42,165 bases of DNA from Acidobacteriota bacterium (GTDB lineage Bacteria > Acidobacteriota > Vicinamibacteria > Vicinamibacterales > UBA2999). Where the stretch lies: assembly GCA_016210845.1 (NCBI GenBank), contig JACQTK010000178.1, positions 1-42,165 on the forward strand, given 5' to 3'. The position numbers and the translations under genes are program-made. The notes under the pieces were generated by a model. That model ran no database searches. It was not told the origin of the DNA and saw only the letters and a list, made by a program, of their open reading frames with translations. Of this stretch, positions 33,202-40,776 are shown one piece after another (position 1 is the first letter of the stretch; every line of letters starts with the position of its first letter).

Positions 33202-33302
33202 CAACCAGCCAAGGGGCGCTGCGGGGATATCACCCCTCGACTTCGCTCGGGGTGGCCTGAGCGACAGTCGAAGGCCAAGGGGCAGAGCCCCTCGGCTGGT
33301 TG
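33202..33302. repeat. 101-bp cruciform repeat element
   Basis: Outer arms 33202-33217 and 33287-33302 are inverted copies with one mismatch (CAACCAGCCAAGGGGC against GCCCCTCGGCTGGTTG). Inside are two further hairpins: CACCCC/GGGGTG at about 33231-33254 and GGCCT/AGGCC at about 33254-33276. The three-armed fold resembles non-autonomous repeat elements (REP/MITE-like) and may mark the left edge of the island. Confidence 0.65.
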
Positions 33303-33318
33303 ATGACAAGCCTGGGCC

Positions 33319-33720
33319 GTGACCATTAATCACGTACTGACCTTCTTGGTCCTGCTGGCGCTGGCCCTCTTCCTGATTCGCGACGTTCGGCGGGCGTCTG
33401 CCTCGCGGCGGGTCGACACCAGCATACGACCCTGGGGATGGCGACTTCGCGGCGCGAGCCTTTCCCTCGCGCTCCCGATCGGGTTCTGGTCGCTGCTCGT
33501 CGAACCGAATCGGTCTGGGCGACGAGGGCAGCGCATTCTCGTGCGCGCGGCACATGGATCGGCACGGATGTGGGGAGACCGAGGGCTTCCTCCCCGTGGT
33601 CAATTCACCGCGAATGGGTGTGTGTGGCTATGGCGTCGAGGAGTGAATTGCCGATTATGGCCGAAGGGAAAAGCCCACCGCAGCTGCTGCCGTTCTGAGA
33701 CGATCATCAAAGGCAATTAG
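33319..33720 (+). CDS. Possible membrane protein remnant
   Basis: A GTG-started frame reads TINHVLTFLVLLALALFLIR, a good transmembrane helix, then another hydrophobic stretch (RGASLSLALPIGFWSLLV). After about residue 68 the translation becomes Arg/Cys/Trp-rich and unlike a protein, and it overlaps the 3' end of the VapC-like toxin gene. It may be a truncated small membrane protein whose end was lost at the island edge. Confidence 0.25.
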   Translation: MTINHVLTFLVLLALALFLIRDVRRASASRRVDTSIRPWGWRLRGASLSLALPIGFWSLLVEPNRSGRRGQRILVRAAHGSARMWGDRGLPPRGQFTANGCVWLWRRGVNCRLWPKGKAHRSCCRSETIIKGN

Positions 33721-34077
33721 CGGCCGCTGCTTCGGACGTTCCCGGCACCATACCAGCGCCGCGGCAAGCTGTGCGGCATCGCCCGCTCGAAGAACGTGCG
33801 CGTCTGGAAGTTCTTCCGCGAGCGACCGGACCTTTTCGCTGGGCTGAATTTCGTCCCACCCGGCACGAAGTTGCCGGAGCAGCCGGATTGCTTTGACTCG
33901 TTCTTCAGCCGTGAGCCGGCCTTCGCGAACGAGCCGAGCGAAGGCACTACGCGCTTCAAGCGGCGTTCCCCACCACACGATGATGCGCTTGAACTCGCGC
34001 TGCAGCCGTCGTCCCTGTGCAGTCGCAGGTTGCGAGCAACACAGAGGAATGATCGCGCTCGCATCCCAGAACGCCAC
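33655..34077 (-). CDS. PIN-domain toxin (VapC-like, module 1)
   Basis: The 140-residue PIN protein begins (M)AFWDASAIIPLC, with the first acidic residue Asp5. It continues with Glu in TPLEARSAFARL, Asp in LRAGDAAQLAAALVW and FDD near the end, giving the usual metal-binding quartet of VapC endoribonucleases that cut tRNA or rRNA. GTG 34077 lies 3 nt after the stop of the antitoxin gene, so the two are co-translated. An overlapping frame ending at 33717 is a shadow. Confidence 0.88.
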   Translation of the reverse strand: MAFWDASAIIPLCCSQPATAQGRRLQREFKRIIVWWGTPLEARSAFARLVREGRLTAEERVKAIRLLRQLRAGWDEIQPSEKVRSLAEELPDAHVLRAGDAAQLAAALVWCRERPKQRPLIAFDDRLRTAAAAVGFSLRP

Positions 34078-34080
34078 ACG

Positions 34081-34365
34081 TCAGTCCTCGTCGCGGTCCG
34101 CGCTCACGGCCGCGATCACGGCGTCGAGTGGGACACTGGGACGGCGCGCCTTCCAAAACGACGCGGGAAGCTTGCCCGTTCCTTTTCGCATCAGGCCGGC
34201 GGCAACGAGGTCCGCGTCGTTCTGTTCGTCTCCCTCGACGGTAAACGGAATGATTTTGGCGATCGGCCGCTGGCGGTCGCGAACGACGATCTCTTCTCCG
34301 GCGCGGACTTCCTTCAGATATTGGGTGAGGCGGTTTCGCAGGTCCGCGATGTTCGTGCTTCGCAT
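34081..34365 (-). CDS. Phd/YefM-type antitoxin (module 1)
   Basis: The 94-residue product starts MRSTNIADLRNRLTQYLKEV and has GEEIVVRDRQRPIAKIIPF, the Phd/YefM DNA-binding fold; the C-terminal third should wrap the toxin. It precedes the PIN toxin gene, as in classic modules. GGGAG lies upstream of ATG 34365. It probably represses its own promoter through the palindrome at 34381-34395. Confidence 0.9.
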   Translation of the reverse strand: MRSTNIADLRNRLTQYLKEVRAGEEIVVRDRQRPIAKIIPFTVEGDEQNDADLVAAGLMRKGTGKLPASFWKARRPSVPLDAVIAAVSADRDED

Positions 34366-34380
34366 CCTGGGCTCCCAATA

Positions 34381-34395
34381 TGGCTATGATAGCCA
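34381..34395. promoter_or_regulatory. Operator palindrome of toxin-antitoxin module 1
   Basis: TGGCTA-TGA-TAGCCA is a perfect 6-3-6 inverted repeat 16 nt upstream of the antitoxin ATG. The minus-strand reading contains TATCAT, one mismatch from a -10 box, so the antitoxin would block RNA polymerase there. Confidence 0.6.
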
Positions 34396-34553
34396 CATTC
34401 ATGCCCGCTGCGAGGTGAGAATTTCGGCAGTTCGGGACCCAGTGAGCGGATATGGATGAGGTTGGGACCTGTCTTGGGCCGATTCGAACCAAATCGTGTC
34501 ATGGCTGAGGCAGTTGGAAGGCCTGAAAGGAGAGGTATAGCGCGGGCGAGCGC

Positions 34554-35246
34554 TCATTTAATGGCCTCAATCATCGCCTCCGGCCCAATCACAATGCCGT
34601 ACCGGTGCGTGATCAGCGCCGACAAGTAGACGGTCGTTCGCTCGATGAATTCCAATTCGGGGGCGACGTCATTCACATCCTGAAGCTCGCCCTTGTGCAC
34701 GATGTTGTGGCGAAGTTTGTCGAATCGGTCGATCCGCTCACCGTCGAATGAGTAGCCCGTGAGGATCTCGTTCTTGCCAACTTCGCATACGTTGTGCAGA
34801 ACCCTGATCCGATTGAGGAGTGACTGGTTGCTCAGCTTCTTGAGGTACTTCGAGACGGCGTCCCGACGAAGTTCCTCCAACCCCTTCGCTTCAACATCGC
34901 GCAGCGCAACTGAAGTGTCCTCCACGAAGCTTCGCCAGTCGTCCGGATTGAGTAACGCGCTCACCGCGCAGTATTCGTTGACGGCTTCATCGAGAAGAGA
35001 ATGGGCGAATACGATGCTCGCAGCAGCGGCGGCGATACGAGCATCTTCGATGGCATTAGCCGCTGCGGCCGCCACCTTGGCTGGCATTTCCTTCAGCGCC
35101 GCATCCCGCTGCTCAGGCGTTCCAAAATCGGGCCGCGTGAGTAGTTCGTGCGCTGCAATGTGAGCAGCGCGGGTAAGGCCTCGCTCAGCAGCCGTGGACC
35201 CGTGCGCCATGTACGCCTGAAGACTGAATATCAGACGCCAAAGCAT
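34554..35246 (-). CDS. HEPN-like domain protein (putative RNase)
   Basis: The 230-residue protein is almost wholly helical and contains RHNIVH (Arg179-x4-His184), the R-x4-6-H motif of HEPN ribonucleases and nucleotidyl-transfer-associated domains. Preceding this are long Ala-rich helices (AAANAIEDARIAAAAASIVF) as in MAE_28990/RiboL-PSP-like HEPN families. It may cut RNA as a toxin or act in phage defence. ATG 35246 overlaps the stop of a 25-codon upstream frame (TGATG). No nucleotidyltransferase partner is adjacent, which is atypical for HEPN/MNT pairs. Confidence 0.7.
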   Translation of the reverse strand: MLWRLIFSLQAYMAHGSTAAERGLTRAAHIAAHELLTRPDFGTPEQRDAALKEMPAKVAAAAANAIEDARIAAAAASIVFAHSLLDEAVNEYCAVSALLNPDDWRSFVEDTSVALRDVEAKGLEELRRDAVSKYLKKLSNQSLLNRIRVLHNVCEVGKNEILTGYSFDGERIDRFDKLRHNIVHKGELQDVNDVAPELEFIERTTVYLSALITHRYGIVIGPEAMIEAIK

Positions 35247-35323
35247 CAGCGACCGGCCTGCCGCACGGCTGAAACGCGCAGCGACAATGGCTTGCCCTCA
35301 TCGAGATCCGCGGCGTGCTTCAT
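35246..35323 (-). CDS. 25-codon leader frame coupled to HEPN gene
   Basis: The frame MKHAADLDEGKPLSLRVSAV (plus RQAGR) ends in TGA overlapping the HEPN ATG by one base (35246). Such coupling may regulate translation of the toxin-like gene. No ribosome-binding site is visible, so it could equally be a remnant. It is too short for conservation to be judged here. Confidence 0.25.
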   Translation of the reverse strand: MKHAADLDEGKPLSLRVSAVRQAGR

Positions 35324-35421
35324 GATGCGACAGCCCTACAGGGTTTGGTCTTCTTCGCAGAGTCCCTGGGCGCGTCGGACGCATGCCATGAGGTGCCGGC
35401 CGCGGGACATTTGAATGCGTA

Positions 35422-35811
35422 TCAGGCGCCCGATTCAGCGCGTCGAAACTTGGACACAGCTGCCCAGAAATCCGCGTCCAAGTCTCGTCTGCCCTGCACC
35501 GACATCATCTGCAGCAGGCCTAGAAAGATGCCGAGGAGTTGTCCAGTCGCAGAGGCCGAACTTGCAAACAGAGCCGAGGCAACGCCTGGTGCAAAGTAGA
35601 GAACGATGAGGACAGGAATGAATAGCAGTACAGACCAAAGGACAGCGGGAAAGACGTAAACGAGAATCGCTGAGGATCGCAGTTCACCGCGAATGATGTT
35701 CCAAACAGTTCGCGGGACCCCATACACGATCGGCAACAACGCGAAGCCAAACCAGATCCGACCAAGGGCGACGCCGATGACGAACACGAGGACGCTCACC
35801 ACGATGGACAA
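35422..35811 (-). CDS. Small polytopic membrane protein
   Basis: The 129-residue product has three or four hydrophobic helices (VVSVLVFVIGVALGRIWFGF, AILVYVFPAVLWSVLLFIPV and LIVLYFAPGVASAL) and a polar C-terminal tail (GRRDLDADFWAAVSKFRRAE). It starts at TTG 35811 or GTG 35802; no strong ribosome-binding site decides. It sits between two putative toxin genes in the island, with no family resemblance. Confidence 0.55.
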   Translation of the reverse strand: MSIVVSVLVFVIGVALGRIWFGFALLPIVYGVPRTVWNIIRGELRSSAILVYVFPAVLWSVLLFIPVLIVLYFAPGVASALFASSASATGQLLGIFLGLLQMMSVQGRRDLDADFWAAVSKFRRAESGA

Positions 35812-35992
35812 ACTCGGGGGGATGCTAACACGGCCATTCGCCTTTCGCTCGTTCTTGGCTCCGATTTGGCTTACGACGGCGTGCGCTCAGTCCATTGCCG
35901 ACGGGTTCCGGAGGGCCGCTCAGGTCCCGGTTGGGCGACCCGGGCAACTCGTGACCTGCGACGTCGCTCGCGACCTGCTCCGCAGGAAATAA
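35804..35992 (+). CDS. Possible small lipoprotein-like frame
   Basis: The frame from ATG 35804 reads MDKLGGMLTRPFAFRSFLAP and has IWLTTAC, a lipobox-like sequence, near residue 27, followed by a basic tail of 35 residues. It starts 8 nt inside the divergent membrane-protein gene. Nothing else supports it. Confidence 0.2.
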   Translation: MDKLGGMLTRPFAFRSFLAPIWLTTACAQSIADGFRRAAQVPVGRPGQLVTCDVARDLLRRK

Positions 35993-36061
35993 AGTTCTGC
36001 GTCAGCCTTCATGGGCGCTCCATTCGCGTCACTCAGATCGGCACTTCACACACCGCGACCG

Positions 36062-36067
36062 TATAAT
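36062..36067 (+). promoter_or_regulatory. -10 box of toxin-antitoxin module 2, possibly leaderless
   Basis: A perfect TATAAT at 36062-36067 is only 9 nt before the antitoxin ATG (36077), so the predicted start (about 36074) would give a near-leaderless transcript. No clear -35 box is present. Confidence 0.5.
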
Positions 36068-36076
36068 GTGAGCGGA

Positions 36077-36373
36077 ATGCCCAGGAAGCATGTGATCCGT
36101 GTCTCCGAGGACCGAGCTGCGGACGAATTCCGTTCGCTGCTGCAGGAGGTTCGTGCGGGCGCGGAGGTCGTCATCGAGCATGGCACCCGGCCCGTCGCGG
36201 TTCTGCATGCTGCGGAGCCGGTTCGCCGGTCCCTCTCCGCCTGCATCGCGATCGCCAAAGAGCACGAGGAACAAACCGGAACCGCTCCCGTCCTCGACGC
36301 CGACTTCGCCGAAGACGTTGAAGCGACCCTCAAGCGCCGCGAGCCGTGGAACCCACCAAGCTGGGAGGAGTAG
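36077..36373 (+). CDS. Antitoxin of VapBC module 2
   Basis: The 98-residue product starts MPRKHVIRVSEDRAADEFRS and has VRAGAEVVIEHGTRPVAVLH, a Phd/YefM-type swapped-hairpin DNA-binding domain. It ends in a charged tail that overlaps the toxin start (36346) by 28 nt, a common coupling. The Phd-like fold is inferred from the pattern GAEVVIEHGTRPVAV. Confidence 0.85.
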   Translation: MPRKHVIRVSEDRAADEFRSLLQEVRAGAEVVIEHGTRPVAVLHAAEPVRRSLSACIAIAKEHEEQTGTAPVLDADFAEDVEATLKRREPWNPPSWEE

Positions 36374-36777
36374 TCCTCGATTCCAGCGTCCTCATCGCCG
36401 GCGAACGGCGCGGGCACACCGTCCGAGAAATCCTTGAACAAGTCCACGCCAGCCAAGGAGACATCGAGGTTGGCATCTCCGTCGTCACGATCGCGGAGCT
36501 CGTGCACGGGGCGTATCGGGCGAAGGACACCGCGCGACAAGAGCGCCGCCTTCAGTTCATCGACCGGCTCGTCAGCGACGTGCCGATGCATTCCGTGACG
36601 GTCGACATTGCACGATTGGCGGGCCGGATCGAAGGAGAGCAGGCGGAGAAGGGAATTCAACTTCCGTTTGGCGATTTGCTGATCGGTGCGACGGCGTTAC
36701 ACCTCGAATATGGTGTTGCTACGGGAAACGCCCGTGACTTCCGGCGCATTCCTGGCCTCCGCGTTGTGACGCTCTGA
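36346..36777 (+). CDS. vapC: VapC-family PIN-domain toxin (module 2)
   Basis: The 143-residue protein has the full PIN acidic set: Asp12 in VVLDSSVLIAGE, Glu in TIAELVHGAYRA, Asp in FGDLLIGATAL and Asp in TGNARDFRRIPGL. VapC toxins are site-specific endoribonucleases that halt translation. The start is GTG 36346; GGAGG upstream is within the antitoxin frame. The gene order antitoxin-toxin and overlap fit a functional module. Confidence 0.93.
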   Translation: MEPTKLGGVVLDSSVLIAGERRGHTVREILEQVHASQGDIEVGISVVTIAELVHGAYRAKDTARQERRLQFIDRLVSDVPMHSVTVDIARLAGRIEGEQAEKGIQLPFGDLLIGATALHLEYGVATGNARDFRRIPGLRVVTL

Positions 36778-36864
36778 ATCGTCGCAAGGCCTTTCAGGCT
36801 CGTCTCGATCCCGCGGGCGCTCATCTCAATCGTCGACCTCGACCGGCTGTGCTAGCTTCGTCAC

Positions 36865-37617
36865 GTGAGCGAGAAGGTGGGATGGAACGACCCGTGTCCC
36901 TGTGGCGGCGGTCGGAAGTTCAAAAAGTGCTGCATTGGCCGACCTGTGGACGCTGCCATCGAGTTGGTTGAAGAAGAGGGCAAGCCGTGGAAGATTGTCC
37001 TCAGGAACTTCGAGCAAGTCGAAACGGCCTTGGGACGCGACGTGCTACGCGGCTTCTGCCGGTGCTTCATCCACGCGGATCGTCTCACAAGCACGATCAG
37101 CAGCATCTACGCAAGCCGGGAACTCCACGGCTCCGAATCAGTCGCATTCGGCCGCGACCTGCATACCCTCGTCTGGTTCACCATCGGAACGCTCCGCGAG
37201 CTTGCGCTCGCGATTCGAGAGTTACGTAGTGCCCTCGCCAGGCAGCGAAAGCTCGATCCAGAGAGTCCGCCGTGGGTGAAACTGCGGGATATCGAGAAGC
37301 GTTGGGAAGACGACGAATCTTTCCGCCGTATGCGGGATAAGGCCGCCTTCCATGTCGATTCTGACGTCATCGACAAAGGGTTGGACGAACTCATCAAGCA
37401 ACGCGATGTGGATCTCGCGCGCGGCGAGGGTCGAAAGTCCGTCAACGCATCACTTACGCTCGGGCTCGAAGCGATGCATAACGGATTAGACATGGACCTT
37501 CAGCAGTACGGGGAGTTCTTGGAGAAGGTCAGCGCTGACCATGGGATAGCTGAGACGATTCAGGAAGCATTCGTACTCGCTTGCCAGTCGGCGGGCGTGC
37601 CCTTTGGCGCTCACTGA
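36865..37617 (+). CDS. SEC-C zinc motif protein with HEPN-like motif
   Basis: The 250-residue product begins with a SEC-C-type metal motif, NDPCPCGGGRKFKKCC (Cys11, Cys13, Cys22, Cys23), as found at the end of SecA. The remainder is helical and includes RDKAAFH (Arg157-x5-His163), resembling the R-x4-6-H motif of HEPN RNases. The start is GTG 36865. It follows module 2 by 87 nt. A SEC-C domain fused to a HEPN-like helical domain suggests a defence or stress RNase; both parts of that are inference. Confidence 0.7.
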   Translation: MSEKVGWNDPCPCGGGRKFKKCCIGRPVDAAIELVEEEGKPWKIVLRNFEQVETALGRDVLRGFCRCFIHADRLTSTISSIYASRELHGSESVAFGRDLHTLVWFTIGTLRELALAIRELRSALARQRKLDPESPPWVKLRDIEKRWEDDESFRRMRDKAAFHVDSDVIDKGLDELIKQRDVDLARGEGRKSVNASLTLGLEAMHNGLDMDLQQYGEFLEKVSADHGIAETIQEAFVLACQSAGVPFGAH

Positions 37618-37648
37618 GGGTGTCGTTCCGGGGTTCCCGGAAACGCAT

Positions 37649-37789
37649 TTACGGCAAGAGCGGCGCGAAAAGAGTGAGGTCCGATGCCTTCACGGCAAAG
37701 ATGCAGCCGGCGTTTCGGACCGCTTCGTTGACAAACTGGCCGGAAGCGAGCGCCGCTTGAACACGGATGATCGTTTCCCGAATAGGCAT
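37649..37789 (-). pseudogene. Possible restriction-enzyme-subunit remnant
   Basis: The 46-codon frame reads MPIRETIIRVQAALASGQFV then NEAVRNAGCIFAVKASDLTL. The opening resembles the N-terminus of type I restriction endonuclease R subunits (VQxLLASGQFVNEAxVRQG), here cut short by a TAA at 37649. AGGTG lies 6 nt upstream of ATG 37789. The rest of the gene is absent, so it is either a decayed remnant or a small chance frame. Confidence 0.35.
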
Positions 37790-38199
37790 GGTCAGCACCT
37801 ACAGGTTCGCCACCGCTTCTCTTGGGCTGGAACCTTCGCAAGTCTACTGTGAAGGCCTGCATAGCTGCCAGAGTTCTCAAGGAGACCTAAATGGCCGGCA
37901 GGTGCTTTGTGTTCGAGATCCGGCCGTGCTTGCGGCCGTGTTTCTGAACCGGTTATAAAAGCAACAGCAGCTCTTGGCTGGCTGTCGGCTCCGCGTCACA
38001 CATCTGACGCGCTCTTGAGCGGGGTCCCTCCGATTCGCGTCGTCACGGCGCGACTGAGGCACCCAACATGGCCACCGGTGCCGCGGGTCACGGCCCATTG
38101 CCCTGACACGCGACCCGAGTACCGCCTCACGCGCACATCCCCGTGAGTCCTGAATAACCTGCAACCGTGGCCGCCGTGCTGTGGCCAAGGAGGCGTCTG
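37790..38199. other. Non-coding gap of about 410 nt
   Basis: No supported gene. The only reasonable signal is a small palindrome AACCGGTT near 37950. Frames on either strand here are short and rich in Arg, Ser and Pro. Confidence 0.4.
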
Positions 38200-39138
38200 A
38201 TGGACTTCGATCCGCGTGATTACGACGGTCGCGAGCGCGACGGACGCGATCGTGACGATGACCGCATCTATGGCTGGGGAGAGGATCCGCGCGAGCGCGA
38301 CGGGCGAGAGCGTGACCTCGACCCGCGCGACCGAGATCCCCGAGACCCCTTCGTGGAGGGCTTAGACCTGCCTCGCGGGCCCGAGCGGGAGCTGGTGATC
38401 GATGACCGCGAACGCGAGTACGAGCTGAATGGCGAGGACAGCCGCATGCTCGCCACCATCGGCGCGTTTCGGGTGGTCCCCGAGCGTGACTTGAAGGGCT
38501 TCCGCGACGCCGAGCACACGCTGGAACACCTTCGCGAAGAAGGGCTGATCCACGCGGTCCAGATTGGTCCCGACGACCGTGCCGACGTGTTGACGGACCG
38601 CGGTTGGGACTTGCTCGAGGCGAACCGCCGCGAGCGCGACGACGACGGCCACGACCCGCGCGACGACGACCGGCAGGAATTCCACGCCGGCGTGGCGCGC
38701 GAGCGGGAGCTGCAGCACGACGCCGATCTCTTTCGGGTCTATCTGAAAGTCGAAGACCGGCTCCGCGACCAGGGCGCCGACATCGAGCGGGTCATCCTGG
38801 AAGTGGACTTGCGCCGCGAATACCAGGAGTGGCTCCAGGAGCACAACCGCGGCCGGTCGGACAGCGACGGCCGGCCGGACCGCACCGACCGCGAAATCGA
38901 GGAGTGGGCACGAGAGCACGACCTGTACTTCGATGGAAAGGTGCACTTCCCCGACTTCCAGATTGAGTACGAGCTGGAAGGCCGCGACCGCCACGAGAAC
39001 GTGGAAGTCACGACTGGGCATTACCGCGGCGCCCATGCCGCGAGCCGGGCGAAGGCGGGCTTCACCTGTGTGCGCGGCGGCCGGAGTGGTGGTGGCGGAA
39101 CCCCGTTCGATCCCGATTACGCGGAGGACCTGGTATGA
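38200..39138 (+). CDS. Probable replication-relaxation-like mobile-element protein
   Basis: The 312-residue product starts with a charged low-complexity block of RD/ERD repeats (about 1-50), followed by a winged-helix-like region (MLATIGAFRVVPERDLKGFR, then LEHLREEGLIHAVQIG) and a C-terminal domain with VHFPDFQIEYELEGRD and VEVTTGHYRGAHAASRAKAG. This architecture matches the replication-relaxation group of mobile elements; the family name is recalled, not computed. AAGGAGG lies 6 nt before ATG 38200. The ATGA overlap with the next gene (39135) couples the two. Confidence 0.65.
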   Translation: MDFDPRDYDGRERDGRDRDDDRIYGWGEDPRERDGRERDLDPRDRDPRDPFVEGLDLPRGPERELVIDDREREYELNGEDSRMLATIGAFRVVPERDLKGFRDAEHTLEHLREEGLIHAVQIGPDDRADVLTDRGWDLLEANRRERDDDGHDPRDDDRQEFHAGVARERELQHDADLFRVYLKVEDRLRDQGADIERVILEVDLRREYQEWLQEHNRGRSDSDGRPDRTDREIEEWAREHDLYFDGKVHFPDFQIEYELEGRDRHENVEVTTGHYRGAHAASRAKAGFTCVRGGRSGGGGTPFDPDYAEDLV

Positions 39139-40173
39139 CCGTCGGGCAGCTGGCGGATAGCACCTACCCGTGGCGGATCGAGGCGATTCAGCGGTTCGGA
39201 TTTACGGTACGCCAGGCGCGATTCCTGGTGCACGTCCTCGTGCACTCCGGCGTGTTCCTCGAACGGCAGTACCGGCTCTTCTCTGGCTTCAAGCACGGGC
39301 ACAACACGGAGACGTTCCTGCGCCGCCTGATAGACCGGAAGTTCGCGTACAGTAGTCACCCCGGGCAAGCTGCACCGCGGTCGCCTGTTCCATGTTCAGT
39401 TCAAACCGCTCTACGAGGCGATCGGCGAGCCCGACAACCGCAATCGGAGGCCGGTCGCCATCGGTCGCATGATCGAGCGGCTGATGCTGCTCGACATAGT
39501 CCTCGGCGACAAGCAGCACACCTGGCTGGGCACTGAAAAGGACAAGCTCGCGTATTTCCGCGCGCTCGACATCTTCGGCCGCAAGTTGGACGACGAGTAC
39601 TTCCCGCGCCTCCACTTTGGCCAGGGACCGCAGAAGGCAATCCGGTACTTCCCCGACAAGCTGCCGATTGGCATCGAGCTGGGGAACGGTCGGTACCGTC
39701 ACGTCTTCGTGTACCTCGCGCGCCAGAGCCTGCCGCACGACTTCCGGGTGTGGCTGTTACGGCACGGCAATCTCCTGCGCGGGCTGCGCGAATGGACCGT
39801 GCGGATCGTCTTCCCGAAGCGGTTCTACACCTCGAAGGCTCTGTCCCTCTGGGCCTTCCGAGATGACCTCACGAAGCGCCTGTCGCTCTCGACTGTCGGG
39901 GCGTTCGAGTGGTATCTGAAGGTCCGCCATGGGCACGACCTGACCTACACGAAAGCGCCCACATACATGAGGTTCGAGGAAGCGGCAAAGAAGTTCCGCG
40001 GACCGCGCTTTGAGGCGCTCGAACAGGTCTGGCTGAACGGGGATCCGACGGTGGTCCACAGTGCGGCGTCCACCATACTGGCCGACCAAGTCGGGCGAGG
40101 TCTGGGCCGCCCGGAAATCGTGCTGCTGCCGCACCAGTACCTCCAGCTCACGTCTCTTGTGGGCGTGGCATAG
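39135..40173 (+). pseudogene. Frameshifted partner of the replication-relaxation-like protein
   Basis: ATG 39135 (ATGA overlap with the upstream stop) opens MTVGQLADSTYPWRIEAIQR and continues to DRKFAYSS before losing sense. Reading with one base less at 39351 (the A after GCGTAC) gives AYVVTPGKLHRGRLFHVQFK and then the long downstream frame to 40173, so a single-base insertion separates two halves of one protein of about 346 residues. The N-terminal part is a winged helix (FTVRQARFLVHVLVHSGVFL); the C-terminal part (LPIGIELGNGRYRHVFVYLARQS) resembles its neighbour's. It is either a true pseudogene, a sequencing error or a programmed frameshift. Confidence 0.7.
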
Positions 40174-40178
40174 CTGAG

Positions 40179-40232
40179 GCCGAAACAGCAGACAACCGAC
40201 CACCCCTATCGGTTGTCCTCAGCTGTTTCGGC
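40179..40232. terminator. Long imperfect hairpin after the mobile-element genes
   Basis: GCCGAAACAGC (40179-40189) pairs with GCTGTTTCGGC (40222-40232) over 11 bp, and CAACCGA (40193-40199) with TCGGTTG (40209-40215), with small internal loops. It starts 5 nt after the TAG at 40173. TTCCTG follows, with only a weak T run, so a terminator is likely but not certain. Confidence 0.6.
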
Positions 40233-40383
40233 TTCCTGCAGAAACCAGCGTTGGCGTCCCGCCTTGGTAGGCGACTCCCTTCGTCTGCTAAGTGACAGCA
40301 CGCGTAGATCGTTACTGGCGCAGGCACCACGCACACGGGCGGCGTTCTGTGCCGCCCGTCCAGTCACTGGCGTGAATCGAAAT

Positions 40384-40475
40384 CAGCACGCCATGACGTG
40401 AATGACCCCCATGCGGCGAGCGCCCGGTCGCCCCAGCGCCCGAATGGCTGGGGTCATTCACGTCATGGCGTGCTG
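40384..40475. repeat. 26-bp perfect inverted repeat
   Basis: Arms 40384-40409 and 40450-40475 are perfectly complementary over 26 bp and begin with CAGCACGCCATGACGTGAAT. The loop of 40 nt is itself GC-rich with GCGCCC repeats. The motif GTGAAT in the arm also occurs in the 13-bp repeat array 300 bp downstream. Confidence 0.85.
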
Positions 40476-40776
40476 CTGAAACGAGACCAAGAATTCGCGG
40501 AATTTCGCGGCACCTGTACGCCGCCGTGTCCGGTGATCTGCGCGCGATCATGGACGTGATCTGCCGCGGGTCTCTCCCGTGATCAGTGGGGTGGTGTACC
40601 CACCGGTCAGCTAAGCGTGAGGCCGCCCGCCATCACGTCATAGAGTCTGGAGCTGTGCTCGACGACGTACAAGGCCGCGGCGCTGCGCGCCGCCCGCGCG
40701 TGTACGGGTACGCGGCTTCGGGCCTTGACGTCGCCTGCGCGCAGCTCCGGGACTTGGCTCTTACGTGATGGCCGGC

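Noticed and set aside
37880-37960. Possible tRNA-like fold around a GTTCGAGATC stretch
   Set aside because: GTTCGAGATC looks like a T-arm, but no acceptor stem, D-arm or anticodon arm fits at the right distances.
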